Below, piece by piece: positions 21,762-32,900 of a DNA stretch of 64,000 bases (positions are counted from its first letter, which is position 1; every line of letters starts with the position of its first letter). This DNA is from Hofstenia miamia. Lineage: Eukaryota; Xenacoelomorpha; Acoela. Under the pieces are notes generated by a model. That model was not told the origin of the DNA and ran no database searches. It was given only the letters and a program-made list of their open reading frames with translations. The position numbers and the translations under genes were made by a program. The DNA lies in NCBI GenBank assembly GCA_004352715.1, contig SCFE01000013.1:743207-807206 (forward strand), read 5' to 3'.

Positions 21762-22469
21762 TTATTAAAGCCAATATATTTATGTAATGGCTACATGTAA
21801 TATTTATTAAGCAGCTAGTGACATGTCTGGTTGCAAACAAATGAAACACTTTTACAAAACAGAGTCTAAGTCAAATTGTGTCATGTCTTGAGTATGCACT
21901 GAGCTAGGATAGGGTACACATAAACTGTATCAATGAGCTGAGGTGTGGAATGCAACCAAATGGAGCATTGAAGGATTAGTGAAACTGGATGTGGAGAATA
22001 GCTGCAGGCAGATGCCCATTATTGATCATTGGAGGAATTGCTGCATGGCTTCATCACCTAAATAGTGAACAGTTAAATCCAGTTACATTGTGTTAATAGA
22101 AACAAATTCTAAAGCAGTATCTAGTAAATCCCTATCCACACAACTATGACTAAGGTTATATAGTAAAAAAGGATAAACTGTAATGATGCCTGGTAGAGGA
22201 TGATACACTACAGTTGTCTAAGATATTTATTACAAAATCTGTAAATTATTACCTGGATATTGCTTACAGTTTCAAACACAATTTCCCTTGCAAAGTTAAA
22301 ATAAACAATCACATGTCCTTGACAGAAGACCCAAATAATAATTCTTTCAAATAACTACACTAAAAATGTGAACAAATTGAATTAAAGAAATTGATACAAA
22401 TTGGTAGCACCTAATCATCAAATAAGGACGTCAAAAAGACATAACACTATTTTCAGAGTGCCAAATAAT

Positions 22470-22911
22470 AAAATTTGAAAAAAAATATTAACTATGCAGC
22501 TAGTAATAAGCCAGGTTGCAAGTACATGAAACACTTTTGTAAATAGAGACTAAGTTGAGTTGTGTCTTGTCTTGAGTATACACTGAGCTAGTATAGGGTA
22601 CACATAAGTTATATTGATGAGCTGAGAAGTGGAATTCAACCAACTGGATCATTGGCAAGCTCATGATACTGGATGTGGAGATTGGCCTTTGGCAGATGCC
22701 CATTACCAACTAGTAGAAGAGATGCTGCAAGGTTTTGTCACCTAAATAGTGGCTATGATAATGTCTATTAATTAAAGTTAATGGAATTACAAATGTAGAA
22801 GTAAAGCAGTATAAAATTTGTACATCCCTATCTGCAAGTACACTGATACAGATATAATGAAATAGCAAGGAGAGACAGATGACAATGACTGGTAGAGGAT
22901 GTTACACTAGA
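22470..22911 (+). repeat. Partial copy of the 3' part of the LTR-like repeat
   Basis: Repeats the segment at about 21775-22213 ('gcagctagt', 'gcccattac', 'tcacctaaatagtg', 'ggtagaggatgttacac'). Together they form a diverged tandem pair. Confidence 0.65.
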
Positions 22912-23479
22912 ATGGATAAAAACCCCTGTTTGTAAACCTAACCTAAGAGCACACTGGAAGTCTTGGCTACTAGCTGCACCACACTTTTGAATGACTGAAT
23001 CATGCAGCTGCTCTGAAATACATTTAGCCAGATTTAAAGACTACCTGCAGACAACTTTCATGCTCAAATGTTTAGCTTTCCATTAATATAATTAAATAAA
23101 CCTGACTAAAATAACAAAGTAAATCCAGTAAAATTCATTCATCAAAATTACATCTGTTACTGCATATTTATATCAAATTCTCATAAAAAATCAAACAATC
23201 AGCAAGTGCCTGTTAGTTAGCATTGTTGACTGTTTTCCTGCTTTTTCTTTGTCTTCTAATATTATGCAACATCAGCATTAATTAGCATATGTGAGAAGCT
23301 CTTTTGATTTTTTGTCAAACTGTTTTGCTGATGTAATTAATGTCAAAACTGCACTGTATGAAAATTGTACAATTAATCAAAGGATAATAACCATGTGCTT
23401 ACATTTAATCAATTATTTATTATATTGCTAATCTTAGTTGTATCCATAATTTCTCTTTAATAAACCACACACACAGATT
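22912..23479. other. No feature seen
   Basis: AT-rich, stops in all frames. Confidence 0.3.
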
Positions 23480-23695
23480 ATGCCACAGAATGAGAATAAA
23501 GGCAACAATCAATACAGGGCAGCAACCTCAATATTTACATATGAAAGTGCAGTGAAATTGATATTTAAACACAAAAACTTGAAAAAATCTAATAAGAGAC
23601 TAATTAATACATCAGGAGAGGATATTGATATCAAAGGAATGATAAAATTGGTGCAAATGAGAATAGCTAATGTAGCATCATCCAAAAGCAACTAA
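23480..23695 (+). pseudogene. gypsy protease remnant
   Basis: 71 codons align with the protease fragment at 324-575: 'AATSIFTYESAVKLIF' against AATSIITDDCATKLGF, and KRLINTSGEDIDIKG against KRLINASGKYIDTKG. The catalytic DTG is gone. The LTR-like repeat at 23671 begins inside its 3' end. Confidence 0.65.
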
Positions 23696-23998
23696 GCTGC
23701 AAGTGAAGAACAACGTTGAATGATTATTATTAATTAGAATTGATTGTAAAATTTAGTTAAAGATCTTAGTTATTTTTGTAAGATGCAACTAAGCTTTAAT
23801 ATTGTTCAAATTAAGAAAACTTGTTAGCTGATCAAGAAACATTTGACAAATTAAATTGAGCGAAATAATGCTTACATAGGAACAGCCATATTGGCAGACG
23901 AATCATTTGAAATTTAAAATCAGCAGGTACTTTTGTAGAATTTTTATGAATAGCTTTGATTCAACCAGAATTTCGATGAACAATAAATTCTTCGGAGT
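23671..23998 (+). repeat. LTR-like repeat, third copy, cut by gap
   Basis: Starts TGTAGCATCATCCAAAA and follows the inverted 15486-15150 sequence closely until the N run. The remainder is presumably in the gap. Confidence 0.7.
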
Positions 23999-24998
23999 NN
24001 NNNNNNNNNNNNNNNNNNNNNNNNNNNNNNNNNNNNNNNNNNNNNNNNNNNNNNNNNNNNNNNNNNNNNNNNNNNNNNNNNNNNNNNNNNNNNNNNNNNN
24101 NNNNNNNNNNNNNNNNNNNNNNNNNNNNNNNNNNNNNNNNNNNNNNNNNNNNNNNNNNNNNNNNNNNNNNNNNNNNNNNNNNNNNNNNNNNNNNNNNNNN
24201 NNNNNNNNNNNNNNNNNNNNNNNNNNNNNNNNNNNNNNNNNNNNNNNNNNNNNNNNNNNNNNNNNNNNNNNNNNNNNNNNNNNNNNNNNNNNNNNNNNNN
24301 NNNNNNNNNNNNNNNNNNNNNNNNNNNNNNNNNNNNNNNNNNNNNNNNNNNNNNNNNNNNNNNNNNNNNNNNNNNNNNNNNNNNNNNNNNNNNNNNNNNN
24401 NNNNNNNNNNNNNNNNNNNNNNNNNNNNNNNNNNNNNNNNNNNNNNNNNNNNNNNNNNNNNNNNNNNNNNNNNNNNNNNNNNNNNNNNNNNNNNNNNNNN
24501 NNNNNNNNNNNNNNNNNNNNNNNNNNNNNNNNNNNNNNNNNNNNNNNNNNNNNNNNNNNNNNNNNNNNNNNNNNNNNNNNNNNNNNNNNNNNNNNNNNNN
24601 NNNNNNNNNNNNNNNNNNNNNNNNNNNNNNNNNNNNNNNNNNNNNNNNNNNNNNNNNNNNNNNNNNNNNNNNNNNNNNNNNNNNNNNNNNNNNNNNNNNN
24701 NNNNNNNNNNNNNNNNNNNNNNNNNNNNNNNNNNNNNNNNNNNNNNNNNNNNNNNNNNNNNNNNNNNNNNNNNNNNNNNNNNNNNNNNNNNNNNNNNNNN
24801 NNNNNNNNNNNNNNNNNNNNNNNNNNNNNNNNNNNNNNNNNNNNNNNNNNNNNNNNNNNNNNNNNNNNNNNNNNNNNNNNNNNNNNNNNNNNNNNNNNNN
24901 NNNNNNNNNNNNNNNNNNNNNNNNNNNNNNNNNNNNNNNNNNNNNNNNNNNNNNNNNNNNNNNNNNNNNNNNNNNNNNNNNNNNNNNNNNNNNNNNNN
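23999..24998. other. Assembly gap, 1000 N
   Basis: Default-length gap. It interrupts the DNA polymerase fragment on its C-terminal side. Confidence 0.98.
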
Positions 24999-26200
24999 AC
25001 TTATTTTTTCGCCTTCCCTCAATTTCAAAGTTTTCAATAGAATATGGAAATCATAGTGGGAAGTGTTATGTGCAAATATGGGGGTGAAATTGGGTGATAT
25101 ATGCAAAATATTACAGTCACTATGGGCAACGCCTCTTATCTCACCACTATAGGGATGGTCTATTACTTTTTTCAAAGTAACCTCAAATGGCTTTTCACAA
25201 AATACACAGGATGTTGCATTCGCCAGCATTCTTGTTCATTCACCATGTGTAATTTGAAGTGTACGATGTTTTTGCTTTGCCTCAAATGATTCATGCGCGA
25301 TTTTCTAAGGTGGTCCCACACCTCTGACATGCATGCATCACCAGAAAAAACTCTAGAGGAAAGCAGCTCCCTCTCCATCATAGTGGCGATGCAAATGCCA
25401 GAGGGTCTCTGTCTCACTTCTTGAACCATGTAGCTGGTTGATGGATTAGGTAGAGGACCATAAACCTTCTCTGAAATTGTTTCTATATCAAATGTGGCCA
25501 TTAATGGTACAAAGTTTTTTGCCCCATAATTTTTAAACTTAATTTTTTCTGATTGACTGGGGAATGTAATTTCTGGTTCAGCAGATCCACTACAATTCTT
25601 CTGATGTTTTTCAAAATTTTCTTTTACACAGAAGCCAGACAAACATTTAGGACACTGCATGCCCTCACCTTTTCTGTTTTTAGAATATTTTAAACAAGCA
25701 TTCAAATTGGTAATGGCCACATAATGACAATTTCCACCTTCCTCTTCAATTAGTAATACATTTGAATTTTTTTCATATTGTCTCTCTGTTATGTATGTGG
25801 GAACCAAACTCTGATCATTGACATTTAGCACATAGACATTGACATTAATTTGGTTAAGGTCCTCAAAAACGCAGACGTCATTTACCAAGAGTGGGAAAGA
25901 GAGACCGTTAACATTTAATGTATGCTTGAATTTATTTAAATCAGCTACTCTATTTCTATTTTTAAGTTCTGGATGCAAACACTCCAAAATTGCATACAAA
26001 AAACACTGATTGGAATCACCAGTCTTTGGGTTTGCAAGGAAATGGTTCTTCTTCAAGCAATCTGGTAGTGGAATAAATGTTCTAGTGTGGGTTGGTCTAT
26101 ATTTGGCAATATGTAGCCCTACATTGTTTATATTTTTAACAATCCATCCTGATCCATTGTTTGCATAAATGGTAATGTAATTTGCAAGCTCATTTGTCAT
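24999..26200 (-). pseudogene. Polinton/Maverick-type DNA polymerase B fragment
   Basis: The upstream frame (26200-25172) has 'NQCFLYAILECLHPE', a C2H2-like 'CPKCLSGFCVKENFEKHQKNC' and an exonuclease I motif FDIET. A second frame (25229-24999) has 'FCEKPF', 'VIDHPYSGEIRG' and an exonuclease II-like NTSHYDFH. This domain order is that of protein-primed PolB of Polintons/Mavericks and the related virus-like elements of animals. The two frames join near 25220 through a one-base shift, so this copy is broken or misassembled there. Palm motifs and any other Polinton genes (integrase, ATPase, capsid) would lie in the flanking gaps; none is seen. It sits downstream, on the minus strand, of the promoter-like repeat at 27446. 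Confidence 0.75.
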
Positions 26201-26223
26201 TCAAAAATACATTCCCTGACAAA

Positions 26224-27223
26224 NNNNNNNNNNNNNNNNNNNNNNNNNNNNNNNNNNNNNNNNNNNNNNNNNNNNNNNNNNNNNNNNNNNNNNNNNNNNN
26301 NNNNNNNNNNNNNNNNNNNNNNNNNNNNNNNNNNNNNNNNNNNNNNNNNNNNNNNNNNNNNNNNNNNNNNNNNNNNNNNNNNNNNNNNNNNNNNNNNNNN
26401 NNNNNNNNNNNNNNNNNNNNNNNNNNNNNNNNNNNNNNNNNNNNNNNNNNNNNNNNNNNNNNNNNNNNNNNNNNNNNNNNNNNNNNNNNNNNNNNNNNNN
26501 NNNNNNNNNNNNNNNNNNNNNNNNNNNNNNNNNNNNNNNNNNNNNNNNNNNNNNNNNNNNNNNNNNNNNNNNNNNNNNNNNNNNNNNNNNNNNNNNNNNN
26601 NNNNNNNNNNNNNNNNNNNNNNNNNNNNNNNNNNNNNNNNNNNNNNNNNNNNNNNNNNNNNNNNNNNNNNNNNNNNNNNNNNNNNNNNNNNNNNNNNNNN
26701 NNNNNNNNNNNNNNNNNNNNNNNNNNNNNNNNNNNNNNNNNNNNNNNNNNNNNNNNNNNNNNNNNNNNNNNNNNNNNNNNNNNNNNNNNNNNNNNNNNNN
26801 NNNNNNNNNNNNNNNNNNNNNNNNNNNNNNNNNNNNNNNNNNNNNNNNNNNNNNNNNNNNNNNNNNNNNNNNNNNNNNNNNNNNNNNNNNNNNNNNNNNN
26901 NNNNNNNNNNNNNNNNNNNNNNNNNNNNNNNNNNNNNNNNNNNNNNNNNNNNNNNNNNNNNNNNNNNNNNNNNNNNNNNNNNNNNNNNNNNNNNNNNNNN
27001 NNNNNNNNNNNNNNNNNNNNNNNNNNNNNNNNNNNNNNNNNNNNNNNNNNNNNNNNNNNNNNNNNNNNNNNNNNNNNNNNNNNNNNNNNNNNNNNNNNNN
27101 NNNNNNNNNNNNNNNNNNNNNNNNNNNNNNNNNNNNNNNNNNNNNNNNNNNNNNNNNNNNNNNNNNNNNNNNNNNNNNNNNNNNNNNNNNNNNNNNNNNN
27201 NNNNNNNNNNNNNNNNNNNNNNN
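26224..27223. other. Assembly gap, 1000 N
   Basis: Default-length gap lying upstream of the polymerase fragment. Confidence 0.98.
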
Positions 27224-27445
27224 ATTGTATTTTTAACATTAACTGTTATATTGAAATGCAATCTCTTTTTGTATAATTTGTTCTACCTGTATTATCTTCA
27301 AATAGTTTTGTTTTCCCGAAATAAACCAATGTATGTGTAAGTTTTCCCAAAAAACGAGATAGCCTTTTCGAAAATATGGAAAATTGATAGCATTGACGAA
27401 AACGAAATGTGTGTGCACAGGGTCTGAAAGCGACAAGATGCAAAG

Positions 27446-27797
27446 TAATGTATGCAAAACATGAAGTGTAACCCATGATATTAACAAAATTAGTCATTAC
27501 AAACAATAAACCAAAAAAAATGTAATTATATCAAAACAATGTAAATTTGGGCGTGAATCATTTAAGCAGGTCTGAATGTGCTAATTAAAAATGCATTAGC
27601 GAGCTGTATCTACCTGTCAAAAAAATCAATTAGTGAGATCTTCAAAGCACTTAGCATTAAGTATCAATTAGATGACTCAACACTTCAACTACCCCTTTGA
27701 TATTCACTGTCTGTCACATGACATGTGACGTCATAAGCTCTCGACCAATCAGAGGCGTTTTTTTGTGGCGTTCTTGCCGCGGCTATAACTACTGTTA
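27446..27797 (-). repeat. 350-bp dispersed repeat with promoter-like motifs, copy 2
   Basis: Partner of 9013-9361, same orientation and clearly homologous throughout. It keeps the CACATGTGA, TGACGTCA and CCAATCAG boxes at about 27715-27755, although the E-box is changed to CACATG. It ends at a TTAA, as copy 1 does. Confidence 0.65.
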
Positions 27798-27798
27798 A

Positions 27799-28020
27799 CA
27801 ATGTCATGTATATTAACAAGTATGTAAATTAAAATAAAACATGTAAACTAAATTGGGCCACATAAAATATATAAGTCACTAGTCAAAGTATATGAATCAA
27901 TGACTATACAATGTCACATATATTAATAAAAAAGCAAGTATGTAAAGTAAAATAAAACATGGAAACTAAGTTAGGCCACAACATAAAAACTAGTAAAAGT
28001 ACATGAGTCAATCACGTCAC
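27799..28020. repeat. Two-copy tandem repeat, ~110-bp unit
   Basis: Unit 1 starts 'caatgtcatgtatattaa' at 27799; unit 2 starts 'caatgtcacatatattaa' near 27910. Both continue 'aagtatgtaaa.taaaataaaacatg.aaact'. Confidence 0.75.
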
Positions 28021-29722
28021 TACAATATCCTCCGGCAACATCCACGGCCCAGCAGAGGCCAAAGGTCCCCTCTCGACTAATCAGAAAAAAGTGGAACAGG
28101 GTCTCAGCCTTTTCTACTACTGGTATTTCTTGATTTCAAAAGAATGTTTATATTTTTTAAAGTTTTAACTTGCGGAAGGAAAATTTCTGCCTTAATTTTG
28201 TTAATTGAAATTATTGTGCATTAGACTTATTTGTAAATTTCAATTCACTAAGATAAAGCAAATAACTAGAAATTATTTTCAATTCTTTAACATTCATACC
28301 TTCCTAGATTCGACATATAGTGGCTGATACAAATGTCCAGATGTTCTACTAAAATAGTTTGAAACAGCAAAAAATCGTTTTTCAATGGCGAATGAATAAC
28401 GAAATTTGGCTGAAACAATCATTGATTTTTTAATGAATAATAGACAGCGGCTTAATAAAAAGCAATAGAAATTATTGCCGAAAAAATTGATAAGTTCACA
28501 TAGAAATATATCAAAATCGCCCAAGACTATTATTGTTAGCAAACTGCAACGTAAGTTACAAGGGAAAATTCGTCAATAATACATTGAAATATTTTTTAAA
28601 AATGTTCATTTTCCCCACCCAGGTACATGTATATAGAAGATATCGAAATTTTGGAAATTTAAATAATTAAATAGCGTAAAACTTCAAAAGAACTTTATAA
28701 GAATGTATTGTGTAGAATTGCTTTATAATGACCATTTGCTTATAGCGACAAAAAATATATTCCATCTTCAAATCATAGCCTTCCCAAAGTAATACAATTA
28801 CTTTATAAAGACAGGTTTGGGTAGTCCTTGAAAGAACATTTAGGTAGGCCTATTAAGAACATTAAACTATATTCATATATTTGACATATTTCATTACACA
28901 TACTACATAACACTGCAATTTTTTAAATTAACTGTGTATTATTTATATTCATACTTTGTGATTATTTTTAAATGATTTTTATAATGATAAACATTATAAA
29001 GCGATTCTACTGCACACTTCATAAATTATTGCCTGTAGCTACTTAAACTTTTCTTTAAGTGTTTTACAATTCTGATCAAGAGCCACATAAAAACATTTGA
29101 TTTAAGCCATAAGCTCTCTTCTGCGCAGGACTATGTAGCAAACCAGTACAGATTAGATTTGTCAAATGGGGTCATGATAACCAAATGATATTTAGATCTC
29201 TTAGCACTAATAAGTGATATACTAATATTGAACTTAATAACTGCACAAAACAACTTTCATATGTCATCAAACTGCATAACCGAGTCTCCCCTGGAAAGCA
29301 GAAAATGACAAACAATTTCGAAAGAACTTTAAACCGCGGTGCATGCTTACAGCATGCCTCAGCATAAAAACAGAAGAGATATGTATTAAGATAGGATGAA
29401 ACAAGATAGTCTGTAACATGAATAATTTATAATTAAAAGATATCCAAAAAAATTCTGGCAATTTTTAAAAATATTTGATAAATTGTTTGCATAATAGCAG
29501 ACAAAGTTAAGGTAAACTATATAAATTAACGTTTTCATTTACAATATAACAGAAACGAAACTATAAATACTATCAAGATAAATCATTTATCTATAAAAAT
29601 TTGCATCAAATAATAAAAATTTACTTTACAAATTTGAATAAAAATATGCTCAGATCTGATATGAATAAGGGCCAGCCTTAAAACATAGCGTAAGCATTTT
29701 CCTTCACTTGCTGCAACTAGCT
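28021..29722. other. 3' flank of the lipid kinase gene
   Basis: No convincing ORF or repeat. The 3' UTR of the minus-strand kinase gene must lie in the part just below 29722, but I could not identify a convincing polyadenylation signal. Confidence 0.35.
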
Positions 29723-29908
29723 TCAGGTATTGTGAATAAAGCCAAGAGAAAAAGCATCGATTACTTGGGGGTGATACTGAACTATAAAATCTGGTCGAAT
29801 TAGAGGATAGATGTCACCATCAATGTTTATAAAATCTCTCTCTTCTGATCTTTCAGGGTTTTCGTCGCTGAGAGTAACACGAAATTTCAATGATGGTAAG
29901 CAAAGCAC
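29723..29908 (-). CDS. SPHK: Lipid kinase, last coding exon
   Basis: 61 codons and TGA after a TTGAAATTTAG acceptor. LKFRVTL and then 'FINIDGDIYPL' match C5 (human VFAVDGELM), where the Asp-Gly contacts nucleotide. A MITE lies only about 45 bases upstream of the acceptor. Confidence 0.85.
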   Translation of the reverse strand: MLCLPSLKFRVTLSDENPERSEERDFINIDGDIYPLIRPDFIVQYHPQVIDAFSLGFIHNT

Positions 29909-32900
29909 CTAAATTTCAAATGACTATGATTAATATACATTTAAATGACACATTAACCCTTTGGCTCCCATATGCGACTCAAGGCGAACAATAACATTTT
30001 GAGCTTGAATGGCCAATTCGATTTAGTCTAAGGGATAAACTAAAATCCCCTTGCATGGAGTCTTTGACCAAAACCCTTAACAGTTACCACAGAATTTCCG
30101 AATAGTCGATTTTATCAATTACCACTAAATAAAGGTTTGATATTAATATTATCAGTCTGCATACTCAGTTTGCATAAATAACCGGTGGCAGTCAAAGGGT
30201 TAAAAGCTGTTTCAATTTAATTTTTAAAGGATATATTTATGGCAACTATGTTGGAATATCAGCGTAAAATCATTTGAGTGCTGGAATAAAGAAGAGATTC
30301 AAGGGGCTTACACAGAATCATATGGGATTAATGTGATTAAAGGCCTTTTTTAAATCGACTTCAATCTACTTCATACCAATGTATTGATACAGGAAATAAA
30401 AACTACCGAAATTTATGCTTGTGCTGAAATAATTACCTAAATGCATATTGTGACAGTCCACTTCATCACATTACAAAATTCTTCCCATATGATACACAGG
30501 CAGTAAAGCCTTCTGTCATTTTTAACTACTTGGGTAATTTTGCTACATCATATAGTCCTGAGGATGTAAAGAAATTCCTGTTTAGTGAAGGTGCAACGTC
30601 AGACACCAAATTTTTGATATTTTAAAATAAATTTTTTCAAAAATGTCAACCGCCTTGAGAAAAAGAATTTACAGCCAGAATTTTATAGATAAAAAGTCAA
30701 GTGGCTATAAAAATATTGAAAAAAGAATTAAAGGGCCATTCAGAAAAGAGTTGCATTATATAGAGAAAGGCGTCGCAGAATAAATAATTCATCCAAAGTT
30801 TCAGCTATTTAGACAGCTTCTTCTTGCTAAATTATTACTTCCAAAAGATCACTGTTTTGTTAAGAAATTTGGGTAGTACGATTTAGATCATTATAAATGT
30901 TCTAGTAGTAGAGATTCTTTTGCTAAAGATCCTGTTGAGGAAAATTTGGCTAAGGAAAGAACATTTGTAAATTCATTATATTTACATGATGAGATTTGTG
31001 TATTTTTACATGGATCACACGATAAAATCATTCTATCTTTTAAAGGTAGCAAGTAGATCACGCAGAAATATATATTGGATGTTTACTTTATGGAGGTTTT
31101 TTCCGCTGTGCAAGCAGAATCATGAGCGTGATAATAATCCGGCTGAAAAAGCTATATTGGTCAGCATAAGACCAGCAAATGTATTAATGTTTAAAAATAT
31201 GCCTCATTTTTCATGTTTGTGTCCACAGCATGAACATTTTTACTTTAAGTTTAACGAATTTTGCAAAGCCAAAATTAATTTTCAAGCAGAGATCGAAACT
31301 GGATTTTTTGTACTAATCTTACTGAATTATATTACCTTCTACTGTATGAGATTCAAGGTTTTTTGGAGTAATCAAAATATGCAAAATTTTACAATACAGA
31401 ATCGACTTTATTTGGATATTTCTCGCTTACACTATGATTATAGATTGTGTTGTATGCTATATTTCTCAAATAAATAGTTTTTTACTAGCTAATGGCTACT
31501 ATAAGCATTCGAGCTTTTGCCTCGTTTTAATTGAAACGTCCGACACTGCAACGTCAGACCCACCAATACCACGTTATGCGAGCAAAATTGCCTGGTAAAA
31601 ATGGTTCCTGCTAAAAAAATATTGGCATCTATTACCAATACATATGTGCAAATTCAAAGTAACATAATGTAAGCACCTAGTTGTTTTGGTCAAAGTATGA
31701 TTGCACTTTTAAAAAATATCCATTTTTGTGTATTCTTTTTACGTAACGTCCGACACGGAGTGTTATATTTCAATTTTAGACATGCTCATTGGAGTTGCTG
31801 AAAAAATTACATTGGCAATGGAAAGAGGAAAGAAAAGCATTAAGATTTCTAAAAAATTGATGTAATTCTAATAAGGACAAAAAACATTGGAAATTTTTGT
31901 TGTTCTAAATATTGGCAAAACTGTAACGTCCGACCCTATGGAACTGACTATACAGCCGTGGCCAAAAGTTTACGATCACAAGCATTATTTTGAAAAAATG
32001 CAATATTTCTTTAACAAAATGACTATATTACTAAAACATGCTTCCAACAAACAAGATAAATATACACACACTTTAATACAATGTCTAATACTTAACTGTG
32101 CCCCCTTTTGCAGCAATAACAGTGTCTCACAATATCATGTAGTGATTTCTGAAACCCAAACCAGCTTTATGGTTTTAGAGAGTGAGTCGTATGATGCTGG
32201 GCATTTCTCATTAACCTTCCTTTTCATGATTTCCCAGCAATTTTAGTGGAACTTATTTGCATCCAAACAGGTAGCTTCTGCTTGAGTAAATCAATGTAGA
32301 CTTTGAGTTTTAGGTGTTAGAAACCATAAGCCAGCATGCCCTTGCGCAGTAATGGCACCCCAAATCATGACACTAGCTGGAAAGTAAATATTTTTTACTG
32401 TATTTGCAATTTGCAAGACGCCTCATCATATTTGCTCCAAACTGAAACTGTGACACAGTGGTCTCATCTGAGAACATTACTTTTTTCCAGTCCTCAGCCG
32501 ACTAATTGGCGTATCTTTGTGCAAAAGCCAGCCTGATAAAAATTTTCTTTTTTGATAGTCTGGGCTTTCGGGCGCTTTTTTAACCTTTTTGTCCACAATC
32601 AACTAGTAAACGGCGCCTAATATTTGTGCAACTAGGGACAACTGGTAATGACCGTAAATTAGAGTGAATAACACTACTTGATATGGTTGGAGTGACAGAA
32701 GCTGCTCGTCTGATCAAAATATCAGTCCTCTTTGATGATATGTGTGGGCTACCTGATCTTGGACAGCTCATGAAGCAAGAAATGTCTTTAATCTTTTTGA
32801 TGGCATCACATACAGTTGATTGTGCCACATGGAGTCTGACAGCTATTGCCCTTTGAGACATATTTTCTTGGCTTAAAACCTGAATTTGCGCACGCTGTTC

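Larger units (their letters stand above)
20992..21765 (-). mobile_element. TRIM-like miniature LTR retrotransposon
   Basis: Two near-identical LTRs, 20996-21185 and 21571-21761, enclose a 385-bp internal region. On the minus strand the LTR starts TGTAGCAT and ends GATTCTACA (TG...CA). Flanking TTAT at 20992-20995 and 21762-21765 looks like a 4-bp target repeat. Inside the right LTR sits TGGCAACTGTGACAGGACCC, a plausible primer-binding site. The LTR has a minus-strand GTATATAAAG TATA box and a palindromic end (TAGAATCAC-N6-GTGATTCTA). There is no coding capacity. It inserted into the 20153-22213 repeat. It may be an internally deleted relative of the gypsy element beside it. Confidence 0.75.
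20153..22213 (+). repeat. LTR-like repeat, plus orientation, interrupted
   Basis: Starts TGTAGCATCATCC at 20153 and ends GGATGATACAC near 22213. It aligns with the inverted copy at 14326-15486. Removing the TRIM-like insertion (20996-21765) and the duplicated ~174 bases around the single N at 20478 gives about 1.1 kb, matching the other copy's 1.16 kb. Confidence 0.6.

Noticed and set aside
15141-24000. Terminal inverted repeats of one giant DNA transposon (15141-15486 against 23671-23998)
   Set aside because: Other copies in plus orientation lie between them and the repeat has TG...CA ends, so separate LTR-like insertions explain it better.
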